Positions 23,964 through 33,138 are shown, counted from the stretch's first letter. The stretch: 64,000 nucleotides of DNA from Stappia sp. MMSF_3263 (GCF_030733745.1 NZ_JASHIK010000002.1:310001-374000); one strand, 5' to 3'. Made by a program: numbers and translations. The notes: a model not told the origin generated them from the letters alone.

Positions 23964-26861
23964 TTACGCCACGCGCTCGATGCGGCAAAGCGTGGCTTTT
24001 GTTTCTTGCATCTGGGTGACCGAGTCGTAGCCATAGGTCTGGGCCGTGTTGGTGGCCTCGCCAAGGACATACGGGTCGGAGCCCTTCGGATATTTGTGAC
24101 GCTGGTCCTCGCCCTGGAAATGCCCGCCGAAGTGGAAGGGCATGAAGGCAACGCCGGTGCCGACGCGTTCGGTCACCATCGCCATGACCTTGACCTTGCC
24201 GCCTTCCGGACCGTGCACCCAGACCATCTCGCCGTCGCGAATGCCGATATTGTTGGCATCGCGCGGATTGACCTCGATGAACATGTCCTGCTGCAACTCG
24301 GCCAGCCACGGGTTGGACCGTGTCTCGTCGCCGCCGCCTTCGTATTCAACAAGGCGCCCCGATGTGAGAATCGTCGGGAAATCCTTGGAGAAGTCGTTTT
24401 CCTGGATCGACTTGTAGCGGGTCGGGACGCGCCAGAAGGTCTTGTCCTCGTAGGTCGCGTACTTGTCGAGCAGGTCGCGGCGGTTGGTGTAGAGCGGCTC
24501 GCGGTGCAGCGGCACCGGATCCGGGAAGGTCCACACCACGGCGCGGGCCTTGGCATTGCCGTAAGGGGCGCAGCCATGCTTGATCGCGACGCGCTGGATG
24601 CCGCCGGACAGGTCGGTCTTCCAGTTGGTCTTCTCGCCAGCCACCGCATCGATCGCAGCACGTTCTTCCGTGGTCAGGTCCCCGTCCCAGCCCAGCTTCT
24701 GCAGCATGGCCATGGTGAACTCGGGATAGCCGTCCTCGATCTCCGAGCCGGTCGGCCAGGAGCCTTCCGCCAGGAGATTGTCGCCATCCTTCTCGACGCC
24801 GAAGCGGGCGCGGAAGCCCATGCCGCCCTCGGCAACCGGGAGCGAGGTGTCGTAAAGCACCGCCGATCCGGGATGGTTCATCTCGGCCGTGCCCCAGCAC
24901 GGCCATGGCAGGCCGTAGAAGTCGCCGTCGGCCGGCCCGCCGATCGCGCGCAGGGTCGTGCGGTCGAACGTGTGCTGGTTGGCCATGTGCATCTTGAGGC
25001 GCTCGGGCGACTGGCCGGTATAGCCGATCGTCCACATGCCGCGATTGAACTCGCGGGTGATGTCCTCGATGAGGGGCTCCTCGCCGTTCACCTCGATGTT
25101 CTTGAACATCGTGTCGGCAAACCCGAACTTCTGCGCCAGCAGATAGGCGATGGTGTGGTCGGGCTTGGACTCGAACAGCGGATCGATGACCTTCTCGCGC
25201 CACTGGAGCGAGCGGTTCGACGCCGTCACCGATCCGGAGGTCTCGAACTGGGTCGTCGCCGGAAGCAGATAGACGCCGTCCTTGCGGTCATGCATCACCG
25301 CCGACATGGTCGGGAACGGATCGATGATGACCAAAAGGTCGAGCTTCTCCATCGCCTGCTTCATGTCCGGCAGGCGGGTCTGGGAGTTCGGGGCGTGGCC
25401 CCAGAACACCATCGCCCGTGTGTTGTCCGGCTGAAGGAGGTTTTCCTTCTCTTCCAGCACGCCGTCGATCCAGCGCGACACCGGAATGCCGGTCTCGTAC
25501 ATCATCGCCTTGTCGGCGCCGTCTGCGCCCTTCATCGTGGCGAAGCGGGCGGCCAGATCCTCGAACGGAACATCCCACACGCGGGCCCAGTGCTTCCACG
25601 AGCCTTCGGCAAGGCCGTAATAGCCCGGCAGCGTGTCGGCGAGCACGCCGAGATCCGTCGCGCCCTGCACATTGTCATGGCCACGGAAGATGTTGGTGCC
25701 GCCGCCCGACTTGCCCATGTTGCCGAGCGCCAGCTGGAGCGCGCAATAGGCACGGGTGTTGTTGTTGCCGTTGGTGTGCTGCGTGCCGCCCATGCACCAG
25801 ATCAGCGTGCCGGGACGGTTGTTGGCGAGCGTGCGGGCAACGCGCTTCAGCTGCGAGCCGGGAACGCCGGTGACGCGCTCGGTCTCCTCGGGCGTCCAGT
25901 TGGCGACTTCCGCCTTGATCTGGTCCATGCCCCAGACACGCTGGCGGATGAATTCCTTGTCTTCCCAGCCATTCTCGAAGATGTGCCAGAGAATGCCCCA
26001 GATCAGGGCGACATCCGAACCGGGCCGGAAGCGCACATATTCCGAAGCATGGGCCGCGGTGCGCGTGAAGCGCGGATCGCAGACGATCAGCGGCGCCGCG
26101 TTCTCTTCCTTTGCCTTCAGCACATGGAGGAGCGAAACGGGATGCGCCTCGGCAGGATTGCCGCCGATGATGAAGATCGACTTCGAGTTGTGGATGTCAT
26201 TGTAGGAATTGGTCATCGCGCCGTAGCCCCAGGTGTTGGCAACACCTGCGACCGTGGTCGAGTGACAGATACGGGCCTGGTGGTCGACATTGTTCGTGCC
26301 CCAGAAGGCGGCGAACTTACGAACCAGATAGGCCTGTTCGTTGTTGTGCTTGGCCGAGCCGAGCCAGTAGACGCTGTCAGGTCCGCTTTCGTCGCGGATC
26401 TTCATCATCTGGTCGCCGATCTCGTTGATCGCCTGCTCCCAGGAGATGCGCTCCCACTTGCCGTTGACCATCTTGGTCGGGTATTTCAGCCGCCGCTCGC
26501 CATGCGCGTGCTCGCGCACCGACGCGCCCTTGGCGCAGTGGGACCCCAGGTTGAACGGGCTGTCGAAGCCCGGCTCCTGACCCGTCCACACGCCATCCTG
26601 CACTTCCGCCAGGACGGTACAGCCGACCGAGCAATGGGTGCAGACCGACTTCTTGATCTCGACCTTGGCATTGGTCGGCCCGGCCGCCTCCGCCTTGCGT
26701 ACCATGCCACCGGTCAGGGCGCCGGCAGCCGCCAGGCCGCCTGCGGCAAGACCCGACCTGCGCAGGAAGCTCCGGCGGTCCATCGCGCTGGCGCCGATTG
26801 CCTCAATGGCGGAGGCCAGGCTGGCACGGCGCGCCACGCCGCTCGTCTTTTTCCTCAGCAT
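23964..26861 (-). CDS. fdhA: Formate dehydrogenase catalytic subunit (Mo/W-bisMGD, Cys form)
   Basis: A 965-residue DMSO-reductase superfamily enzyme oxidising formate to CO2 in the periplasm. The Tat signal is MDRRSFLRRSG, after an unusual 26-residue cytoplasmic lead. C74, C77, C81 and C109 bind the [4Fe-4S] cluster, with K111 next to it. The active site is VDHQARICH with Cys199 (not selenocysteine) and His200. Molydopterin-binding and C-terminal barrel domains follow. ATG 26861 has GGGAG seven bases before it. Preceded by a Tat-leader peptide and a TorD-like chaperone; followed by fdhB. Cytochrome c and b genes downstream suggest respiratory electron delivery. Confidence 0.95.
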   Translation of the reverse strand: MLRKKTSGVARRASLASAIEAIGASAMDRRSFLRRSGLAAGGLAAAGALTGGMVRKAEAAGPTNAKVEIKKSVCTHCSVGCTVLAEVQDGVWTGQEPGFDSPFNLGSHCAKGASVREHAHGERRLKYPTKMVNGKWERISWEQAINEIGDQMMKIRDESGPDSVYWLGSAKHNNEQAYLVRKFAAFWGTNNVDHQARICHSTTVAGVANTWGYGAMTNSYNDIHNSKSIFIIGGNPAEAHPVSLLHVLKAKEENAAPLIVCDPRFTRTAAHASEYVRFRPGSDVALIWGILWHIFENGWEDKEFIRQRVWGMDQIKAEVANWTPEETERVTGVPGSQLKRVARTLANNRPGTLIWCMGGTQHTNGNNNTRAYCALQLALGNMGKSGGGTNIFRGHDNVQGATDLGVLADTLPGYYGLAEGSWKHWARVWDVPFEDLAARFATMKGADGADKAMMYETGIPVSRWIDGVLEEKENLLQPDNTRAMVFWGHAPNSQTRLPDMKQAMEKLDLLVIIDPFPTMSAVMHDRKDGVYLLPATTQFETSGSVTASNRSLQWREKVIDPLFESKPDHTIAYLLAQKFGFADTMFKNIEVNGEEPLIEDITREFNRGMWTIGYTGQSPERLKMHMANQHTFDRTTLRAIGGPADGDFYGLPWPCWGTAEMNHPGSAVLYDTSLPVAEGGMGFRARFGVEKDGDNLLAEGSWPTGSEIEDGYPEFTMAMLQKLGWDGDLTTEERAAIDAVAGEKTNWKTDLSGGIQRVAIKHGCAPYGNAKARAVVWTFPDPVPLHREPLYTNRRDLLDKYATYEDKTFWRVPTRYKSIQENDFSKDFPTILTSGRLVEYEGGGDETRSNPWLAELQQDMFIEVNPRDANNIGIRDGEMVWVHGPEGGKVKVMAMVTERVGTGVAFMPFHFGGHFQGEDQRHKYPKGSDPYVLGEATNTAQTYGYDSVTQMQETKATLCRIERVA

Positions 26862-27007
26862 CACGTTTCTCCCTCGAATGCACGACAACGGCGCTGCTTC
26901 CGCCTTGTCGCGCCGGGCGCCCTTGCCCGCTTCGGGGCGAACGCCTCAACAACTCGCTTCAAGCATCGGCCACCTTGGCAGGAGGCCACGACCCGGGACC
27001 TGAAACG

Positions 27008-27199
27008 TCAGAACCGCGCGGTGTCGTAGAAGGTCTTGACGTGCTCGGTCTCGCGGTAGCCCGCGGCGGTCTCCGAAACCGGAGCCGCGGCCTGCGCCTC
27101 GCCGGCAACCAGCGTCGCCGAACCGGCCACGGCGCCCAGTCCGGCAAGTTTCAGGAAGCTGCGCCGATCCGCTTCAATGGCTGTGTCTTTCCGTTTCAT
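27008..27199 (-). CDS. FDH-region twin-arginine small protein
   Basis: 63 residues of the kind called formate dehydrogenase region TAT target (TIGR02811): a basic start, DRRSFLKLAGLGAVAG, an Ala-rich hydrophobic segment ending AEAQAAAP, and a short mature tail (GYRETEHVKTFYDTARF). Exported by Tat and expected to be a small partner of the enzyme. Between the TorD-like chaperone and fdhA. Confidence 0.88.
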   Translation of the reverse strand: MKRKDTAIEADRRSFLKLAGLGAVAGSATLVAGEAQAAAPVSETAAGYRETEHVKTFYDTARF

Positions 27200-27275
27200 G
27201 ACACCCTCTTCGGTCTGTTCAGTTCTTGTGTTGCCGGACGGACCAGCCCGTCCTTCTCAAGTTCCGGCGACATCG

Positions 27276-27295
27276 CCCGGGCCGCTGAGCCCGGG
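27276..27295 (-). other. Intercistronic hairpin
   Basis: 7-bp perfect stem CCCGGGC/GCCCGGG in the 113-base gap between the chaperone gene and the Tat-leader gene; no T tract. Possible mRNA processing or stability element. Confidence 0.4.
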
Positions 27296-27312
27296 AAACG
27301 CGGCCGCAATTC

Positions 27313-27975
27313 CTATCCTGCCTGCCGCTGCTGCGAAAACAGCCGGTCGGCCTCGTCCTCAAGATCGATGAACACCTTGCCCAGCTGCCCCAGCGCCGCG
27401 TAGAGCGCGCTGGTCGACGTCCCGGCCAGGTCCTTGAAGAAATAAGGCGCCCACGCCGCGACATGCGCCCTGAAAAATGTGCTCGCGGTCGCCGGCTCCC
27501 CGTCGCCATAGGCCCCTTCGACGAGGCCGGCCATCATCTCGCACAGAGCGGCGATATGGTCTTCCGGCTCGCTCACCTCGGGACTGCGCTCGATCCCGAG
27601 CCGGCGCATTTCCTGGCGCAGGAGGGCAAGCGGCTTCTCGTTCAGGAAACCGGTCAGGTAATAGGACGCATAGGGAACCAGTTCGCCCCGGCCCACGCCG
27701 ATAAAGAGATCATGGTAATCGCTGCGAAGCGCCTGGGGATCGGCCGCGCGGGCCTCGGCGGAAAGCTGTTTCAGCGCCGTGCCAAGGGGCCCCTCGATCA
27801 CGGGAAGAGCGCCAACGACCTCAAGCCAGTCACGTCCGACGGGAGCTTCCAACGCCGTGGCGAGCAGACGATAGACGATCGCGCGCTCGCCATCCTCGGC
27901 AGCAACGTCGGCGCGTCTTGTCTGTGCTTCCATGTCGGGCGGCACGCGGCCAGCCGACTCCGGCTCAAGCGTCAT
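27313..27975 (-). CDS. TorD/DmsD-family molybdoenzyme chaperone
   Basis: A 220-residue all-helical cytoplasmic protein. TorD-family marks are SDYHDLFIGVGRGELVPYASYYLTG at about 98-122 and EPEDHIAALCEMMAGL at about 150-165. It should bind the Tat leader of FdhA and aid Moco insertion. GGGAG nine bases before ATG 27975 favours this start. It is the first gene of the FDH operon, behind an AT-rich promoter region. Confidence 0.87.
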   Translation of the reverse strand: MTLEPESAGRVPPDMEAQTRRADVAAEDGERAIVYRLLATALEAPVGRDWLEVVGALPVIEGPLGTALKQLSAEARAADPQALRSDYHDLFIGVGRGELVPYASYYLTGFLNEKPLALLRQEMRRLGIERSPEVSEPEDHIAALCEMMAGLVEGAYGDGEPATASTFFRAHVAAWAPYFFKDLAGTSTSALYAALGQLGKVFIDLEDEADRLFSQQRQAG

Positions 27976-28395
27976 TCAGATCAATCTCCCTCTTCTTGAA
28001 GATTGTCATTTTGACCGGGTGGTTGCAAACGAATTCAGTTTTGCGACGCCAACCATTTTTCGTGCTATTTCATACGCATAGAAGGGATTTTAAGAACAAA
28101 AAGACACGAAATAACACAAATCACATATTCAGGCATGTTGCCATGCAGCATTTCCGTCTCGGGTCGCGTCTGATTTGGTTCCGGCAATTGACCAGACGAT
28201 CAACAGTTTACCTGAAGTAGAAAAGATGACTTATCAATTCATGTTTTTGATGCCGGCAATTGACGCTCCGAAAAACGGCAAGTTCACGGCCTCCGGCCCG
28301 CCTCGGTGCGAATCGAAATTCACCCCGAGCCGGGGCGGTTCTCGTGCGGGATCGCCGGAGCGGCGGGCGCAGCCAAACAAGGCGCCAGCAGCGCC
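27976..28395 (-). promoter_or_regulatory. AT-rich control region of the FDH operon
   Basis: 420 bases with no credible gene, much richer in A/T than its flanks, between the mrp and chaperone genes. It contains a 12-bp direct repeat CCGGCAATTGAC (28181-28192 and 28253-28264) with a palindromic CAATTG core, and an inverted GCATG-TTGC-CATGC (about 28133-28146). I find no -24/-12 sigma-54 promoter or FNR box I would trust. Since mrp also transcribes leftward, this region should hold the FDH operon promoter. Confidence 0.6.
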
Positions 28396-29583
28396 CTAGC
28401 TTTCCATGACGATGCGCGGCGCGGCGCGGTGTCCATCATCCCGGTTGCGTTCGATCTCGGCCCAGACCCTGGCGGCAATGTCCCTGTAGACAGCGGCGTG
28501 CGGTCCGTCGGGCGCGGTGACAGTCACCGGTGTGCCTGCATCTGAACTCTCGCGGATCGCCATGTCGAGCGGCACCTCGCCAAGGAAGGGCACGCCCAGT
28601 TTCTCCGCCTCCGCGCGGGCGCCGCCATGGCCGAAGATGTCGTGGCGGCCGCCGCAGTCCGGGCAGAGGAAATAGCTCATGTTCTCGACGATGCCGAGCA
28701 GCGGCACGTCCACCCGGCGGAACATGTTGAGCCCCTTGCGCGCATCGATCAGCGCCAGGTCCTGCGGCGTGGAAACGATGACCGCACCGGCCAGCGGCAC
28801 GTTCTGCGCCATGGTCAGCTGCGCATCGCCCGTGCCAGGCGGCATGTCGACGACGAGCACGTCGAGTTCGCCCCAGGCAACCTCGCGCAACATCTGGGTG
28901 ATTGCCGAGATGACCATCGGCCCGCGCCAGATCATCGGCGTTTCCTCGTCCACCAGGAAACCCATCGACATGACCTTGATCCCGTATCCCTCGAGCGGCT
29001 TCAGGATGCGGCCGGAGACCGGCTCGGGCCGGCCGGAGACACGGAAAAGACGGGGAATGGAAGGTCCGTAGATGTCGGCGTCGAGCACGCCGACCTTCAG
29101 GCCGTTCGCCTGGAGCGCCAGCGCCAGGTTGCAGGTGGTGGTGGACTTGCCCACGCCCCCCTTGCCGGACGCGACGGCGATGATCGACTTGACGCCGGGG
29201 ACCCCGGGCTTGGCGGCGGCGGGTTCGGCGGCCTGCGCCCGACCCTGCATGGGCGGCGGCACATTGGCCGCATCGCGCGCGGCGGGCGCCGGGCGAACCG
29301 GCGCGCCGCCCTCGGGCGGCCGGGGCAATGCCCCTGCCTTGCGCTCGGAGGTGAGCGCCGCCAGCACCTTTTCGACGCCGGGAAGCTTGCCGACCACCTT
29401 TTCGGCCGCCTGGCGCAAGGGTTCGAGACCCTGCGCGCGTTCCGCCGGGACCGTGATCGAGAAGATCACCCGCCCTTCGGAGATGAAGATATCCGACACC
29501 AGCCCCAGAGAGACGATGTCGCCCTCGAGATCCGGACCCTTGACCTTCGACAGTTCCGCCAGAACCTCGTCACGCGTCGGCAT
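28396..29583 (-). CDS. apbC: Mrp/ApbC-type Fe-S cluster carrier ATPase
   Basis: A 395-residue P-loop ATPase that holds and transfers [4Fe-4S] clusters. Deviant Walker A GKGGVGKST, switch DxDxxGPS (DADIYGPSIP), Walker B region VVDMPPGTGD and a CPDCGG cluster site near 300 are all visible; an N-terminal MIP18-like domain (PTRDEVLAELSKV) precedes a Pro/Ala-rich linker. Start ATG 29583 has GGGGGA five bases before; upstream ATGs are unlikely. Proximity to FDH genes suggests, but does not prove, service to their many clusters. Confidence 0.92.
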   Translation of the reverse strand: MPTRDEVLAELSKVKGPDLEGDIVSLGLVSDIFISEGRVIFSITVPAERAQGLEPLRQAAEKVVGKLPGVEKVLAALTSERKAGALPRPPEGGAPVRPAPAARDAANVPPPMQGRAQAAEPAAAKPGVPGVKSIIAVASGKGGVGKSTTTCNLALALQANGLKVGVLDADIYGPSIPRLFRVSGRPEPVSGRILKPLEGYGIKVMSMGFLVDEETPMIWRGPMVISAITQMLREVAWGELDVLVVDMPPGTGDAQLTMAQNVPLAGAVIVSTPQDLALIDARKGLNMFRRVDVPLLGIVENMSYFLCPDCGGRHDIFGHGGARAEAEKLGVPFLGEVPLDMAIRESSDAGTPVTVTAPDGPHAAVYRDIAARVWAEIERNRDDGHRAAPRIVMES

Positions 29584-29866
29584 CTCATCCCCCTTCTTCT
29601 TCCAGAACATCACAACATTCCCGTGCCCGATCAATCAGCCGGGAACGTAAGGCCGCAACGGGAAAGGTCAATCGGTTTCACCGGCGGCATATCGCGGCAG
29701 GCGGCGAGCCGGATCGGTAAACGAAGTTTTCAGCACACCGACAAAATGTGATGAAAATCGACGACTTTTTCCCTCCCCGACCGCATTCCTTAACCGTTCC
29801 GCCAAGTTTTCACCGGCAGGATTCCAAACCAGGGACGGACACACCGGAAGGACAAGGATCCGGGAA

Positions 29867-30322
29867 ATGAGCATGAATGCGATCTGCTACGCCGCACATA
29901 TCGACTGGACCGCGGTTCACCGCCCGGTCGAAACCGAAATCGAGCACATGCTCGGCCGTGCCAGGCGATTGAACCGCCTGAACGGTGTGACCGGGGCGAT
30001 CCTGCTCTATCGCGACCATCTGGTGCAATGGCTGGAAGGCGAGCGTGGCGGTCTCGTCGACAGCCGCGACTGCGCCTCGCGCGACGCGCGGCTTTCCGGG
30101 CTTTTCACCCTGTGCGAGGGACCCGTTGCAGAACGGCTCTTTCCGCATTGCTGGCTCTACTTCGCCGACTACCGCCTTGATGACGCCGTGCCCGGCGGCC
30201 TGCTCGGCCTGCTCGCCAATGCTCCTGCACCGGTCGACCTCCCGGAGATGGCCGGCTGCATGGCCGAAGTGGCGCGCGTGCTGGAGCCCGCCCGCTTCAC
30301 CCACGCGGCGATGCTCGTCTGA
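29867..30322 (+). CDS. BLUF-domain photoreceptor-like protein 1
   Basis: A 151-residue protein, a BLUF (flavin-based blue-light sensor) domain plus a short C-terminal cap and no output domain. The residues needed for the BLUF photocycle are in place: Tyr8, Asn36 (RRLNRLNGVTG) and Gln54 (LVQWLEGE). The equivalent positions in the next gene are identical. An inner ATG at 29873 is possible. Single-domain BLUF proteins work by binding partner proteins. Spacing between the two genes includes a hairpin. Confidence 0.75.
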   Translation: MSMNAICYAAHIDWTAVHRPVETEIEHMLGRARRLNRLNGVTGAILLYRDHLVQWLEGERGGLVDSRDCASRDARLSGLFTLCEGPVAERLFPHCWLYFADYRLDDAVPGGLLGLLANAPAPVDLPEMAGCMAEVARVLEPARFTHAAMLV

Positions 30323-30363
30323 AATACGGATGACCCTGCGTCCTTGCTTGCCGTCAAGTTAAT

Positions 30364-30412
30364 GGCAACACCCGAGAATCCGAGATCCGGCTTACCGAAA
30401 GCCAAGGTGTTG
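30364..30412 (+). other. Nested hairpin between the two BLUF genes
   Basis: GCAACACC (30364-30371) pairs with GGTGTTGC (30405-30412); inside it GGCTT (30388-30392) pairs with AAGCC (30398-30402). It could terminate or process the first transcript, or regulate the second gene. No long T tract. Confidence 0.45.
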
Positions 30413-30458
30413 CTTCTACAGTGACTGCCAAGAACACGAACACGATCGAGGCAGTCCG

Positions 30459-30917
30459 ATGAGTATCACCCGGTTGAGCTACCGGAGCAGGATCAACTTC
30501 AGCACCATGACGCTCTCCTTCGACGAGGAGATCGAGCGAATCCTGTCGCGCTCGCGGACCAACAATGCAAAAGCCGGCCTGACCGGGGCGCTGCTTTTGG
30601 CCGGCAACACCTTCCTCCAGATGATCGAGGGACCGGAACCGGTCGTACTGGAGGCGCTGGACCGCATCAGCGCCGACCCGCGCCACGGCGATTTCGCCAT
30701 CATCGACCAGCGCACCGACACCGCCCGCCTGATGCCCGCCGACCCGCTCTTCTTCTGCGACGCCTCCGATGCCTGCGATAGCGTGCTTTCCAGCCTCTAT
30801 ATCCCGATTGCCCATTCTCCCGAACTCGTCCGGTACGACGACCTCGTGTCGGTGATGATCTTCAGCGCGACACGGGTCGCGCGGCGGCACCTGCGGAACA
30901 GGGCCCTGTCCGCTTAG
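30459..30917 (+). CDS. BLUF-domain photoreceptor-like protein 2
   Basis: A 152-residue BLUF protein, closer to the family consensus than the first: SRTNNAKAGLTGALLL and FLQMIEGP. Tyr8, Asn36 and Gln54 are present at the same residue numbers. No output domain. Two adjacent short BLUF genes suggest duplication or a heteromeric sensor, here within the formate dehydrogenase/Moco neighbourhood. Target unknown. Confidence 0.87.
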   Translation: MSITRLSYRSRINFSTMTLSFDEEIERILSRSRTNNAKAGLTGALLLAGNTFLQMIEGPEPVVLEALDRISADPRHGDFAIIDQRTDTARLMPADPLFFCDASDACDSVLSSLYIPIAHSPELVRYDDLVSVMIFSATRVARRHLRNRALSA

Positions 30918-31055
30918 CTCCGAGCGTCACAGGTTTCCACGACGAACAGCCTTCGCGGCGCTTGCCAGCCATGCCTGTCCTTCCCTACCTTGTGCCGACG
31001 CAGGACCGCCGAGACCGGCCCGCCATCTTGGCGCGGGCCGCGGAAGGAAAAATCA

Positions 31056-31979
31056 GTGGATACCGCAGACAGAAGCGACCGGATGCCGGACCGATTGCCG
31101 GATTTTCACGTCAAGCCGGACCCGCAGGATCCGCGGCTTTCGACGCCGGTCACCGGGCGTGACCAGAACGGAAACGAGGTCGAGATCCGCGTCGTGAACG
31201 AGCGCGCTCTGACGCTCTACCTCAACGCCCAGGAGATCGTCACCATGATGACGATCGGAGACCGCCCGGACCTTCTGGCCGTCGGCTATCTCCTCAACCA
31301 GAACATGCTGAAGGCCGACGACCGCATCACCGGCATCGATCACGACGAGGACCTGGACGTGGTCGTCGTGCGCACCGAGCGCGAGACGAACTACGAGGAA
31401 AAGCTGAAGAAGAAGGTCCGGACCTCGGGTTGCGCGCAGGGCACCGTCTTCGGCGACGTGATGGAGCGGTTCGACGAGATCGCCCTCGATCCGGAGGCCC
31501 GCTTGCGCACGTCCTGGCTCTACGCGCTGACGAAGAAGATCAACACCCAGCCCTCGCTCTACCTGGAAGCCGGGGCGATCCATGGCTGCGTGCTGTGCCA
31601 GGAAGACCGCGCCGTCGCCTATATGGAAGACGTCGGCCGCCACAATGCGGTCGACAAGATCGCTGGCTGGATGTGGCTGAACGGCATTTCCCCGGCGGAC
31701 AAGACCTTCTACACGACCGGCCGGCTGACATCCGAAATGGTGATCAAGACGGCGATGATGGGCATCCCGATCCTGGTTTCGCGCTCCGGCTTCACCGCCT
31801 GGGGGGTGGAACTCGCCCGCCGCGTCGGCCTGACCCTCATCGGACGCGCCCGCGGCCAGCGGTTCGTGGTGCTGTCGGGAGCCGAACGGCTCATCTACGA
31901 CATGGAGGCAAGCGAGGCCGACGGCGAGGACGCCAGACACCGGCGCAAGGGCGCGCGCAACGCGGAAGACGCCGCATGA
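31056..31979 (+). CDS. fdhD: FDH accessory sulfurtransferase, CxxC-displaced variant
   Basis: A 307-residue FdhD protein that in E. coli transfers sulfur from IscS to Moco for formate dehydrogenase. GTG start at 31056, with AAGGAAAA eight bases before. The conserved Cys-containing loop reads SGCAQG (C126) where E. coli has a CxxC; a CxxC instead occurs later at C178/C181 (HGCVLC). Other FdhD marks are intact: GRLTSEMV, EDVGRHNAVDK. First of four overlapping genes with mobA, mobB and moeA. Confidence 0.92.
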   Translation: MDTADRSDRMPDRLPDFHVKPDPQDPRLSTPVTGRDQNGNEVEIRVVNERALTLYLNAQEIVTMMTIGDRPDLLAVGYLLNQNMLKADDRITGIDHDEDLDVVVVRTERETNYEEKLKKKVRTSGCAQGTVFGDVMERFDEIALDPEARLRTSWLYALTKKINTQPSLYLEAGAIHGCVLCQEDRAVAYMEDVGRHNAVDKIAGWMWLNGISPADKTFYTTGRLTSEMVIKTAMMGIPILVSRSGFTAWGVELARRVGLTLIGRARGQRFVVLSGAERLIYDMEASEADGEDARHRRKGARNAEDAA

Positions 31980-32602
31980 CGTCCGCTCCCCTTGCAGGCT
32001 GCATTCTCGCGGGCGGACTGGCCCGCCGGATGGGCGGCGGCGACAAGACGCTGCTGCCGCTCGCCGGCGCGCCGATGCTGGCGCGCGTCATCTCCCGGCT
32101 GGAACGCCAGGTCGGCGCGGTCGTGCTCAACGCCAATGGCGAACCGGCTCGTTTCGCCGAATTCGGATTGCCGGTCGTTGCCGATCCGATCGAGGGCTTT
32201 GCCGGTCCTCTTGCCGGTATCCTGGCAGGCCTGCGATGGGCGCGCGCCCATCACGGCGAGGCACAGGGCGTGATCTCGGTGGCCGGCGACACGCCGTTCT
32301 ACCCTGCCGACCTGGCCCCGCGTCTTCTCGAGGCGCGCGGTCCCGATCCGGAGCGCATCGTGCTGGCAAGATCGGACGGGCACATGCATCCGGTCTTCGG
32401 CTACTGGCCGGTGTCGGTCGCGGATTCGCTCGAACGCTTCCTGCGCGAGGGAACCACGCGCAAGGTGCTCGCCTTTGTCGACCTTCATCCCAACACGGCC
32501 GCGGATTTCACCCCCGAGCCGGGGGCTGCCGATCCGTTCTTCAACATCAACACGCCGGAAGACCTCGACGCTGCCGAGACGCGGGCAAGGGACGAGGCAT
32601 GA
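31976..32602 (+). CDS. mobA: Molybdenum cofactor guanylyltransferase
   Basis: A 208-residue nucleotidyltransferase that adds GMP to Mo-molybdopterin, giving the bis-MGD form used by FdhA. The N-terminal LAGGLARRMGGGDK nucleotide-binding motif, ADPIEGFAGPLAGI and VAGDTPF are typical. Overlaps fdhD by 4 bases and mobB by 4 bases. Confidence 0.92.
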   Translation: MTSAPLAGCILAGGLARRMGGGDKTLLPLAGAPMLARVISRLERQVGAVVLNANGEPARFAEFGLPVVADPIEGFAGPLAGILAGLRWARAHHGEAQGVISVAGDTPFYPADLAPRLLEARGPDPERIVLARSDGHMHPVFGYWPVSVADSLERFLREGTTRKVLAFVDLHPNTAADFTPEPGAADPFFNINTPEDLDAAETRARDEA

Positions 32603-33138
32603 GCGCGGCGCACAAGGCCCCGGTATTCGGAATCGCCGGCTGGAAGAATTCCGGCAAGACAACGCTGACGGAACGGCTGGTCGCCGCCATCTCGGCTCGC
32701 GGCTACCGGGTGGCGACGGTCAAGCACGCGCATCACGCCTTTGATGTGGACCAGGAGGGCACGGACAGTCACCGGCACCGGGTTGCCGGCGCGGTCGAGG
32801 TTGCCCTCGTCTCAAGCCGCCGCTGGGCGTTGATGCACGAGCTGCGCGGCGCGCAGGAACCCTCGCTCGGCGAGATCCTCGAGCGGCTGTCGCCTTGCGA
32901 CATCGTACTGGTGGAGGGCTACAAGCGCGCACCGCATCCCAAGATCGAGCTGCGCCGCCATTCAACGCTGAACGCGGAGCGGCTGGCGGACGACGATCCC
33001 AGCGTCGTCGCCATCGCCAGCGACGAGCCGGCGGCGGAGACGCGGCTTCCCGCGTTCGACCTCGACGATGTCGAGGGCATCGCCGACTTCGTGCTTGCCA
33101 CCTGCGGGTTGCGGAAAGTCGCCGATGACCTCGTCTAG
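32599..33138 (+). CDS. mobB: Molybdopterin-guanine dinucleotide protein B
   Basis: A 179-residue GTP-binding P-loop protein that assists MobA. Walker A is GWKNSGKTTL at about 14-23; VKHAHHAF and VEGYKRAPHPKIEL are typical of MobB. It overlaps moeA by 14 bases and mobA by 4. Confidence 0.92.
   Translation: MSAAHKAPVFGIAGWKNSGKTTLTERLVAAISARGYRVATVKHAHHAFDVDQEGTDSHRHRVAGAVEVALVSSRRWALMHELRGAQEPSLGEILERLSPCDIVLVEGYKRAPHPKIELRRHSTLNAERLADDDPSVVAIASDEPAAETRLPAFDLDDVEGIADFVLATCGLRKVADDLV

Noticed and set aside
23964-26861. Selenocysteine form of FdhA
   Set aside because: The active-site codon encodes Cys (ARICH), so no in-frame TGA or SECIS is needed.
23643-27029. Very long open frame on the plus strand
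   Set aside because: It is antisense to fdhA and fdhB, which are certain; GC-rich genes leave such shadow frames.
28175-28399. Short plus-strand frame in the FDH control region
   Set aside because: Codon use is not coding-like and no good RBS precedes it.
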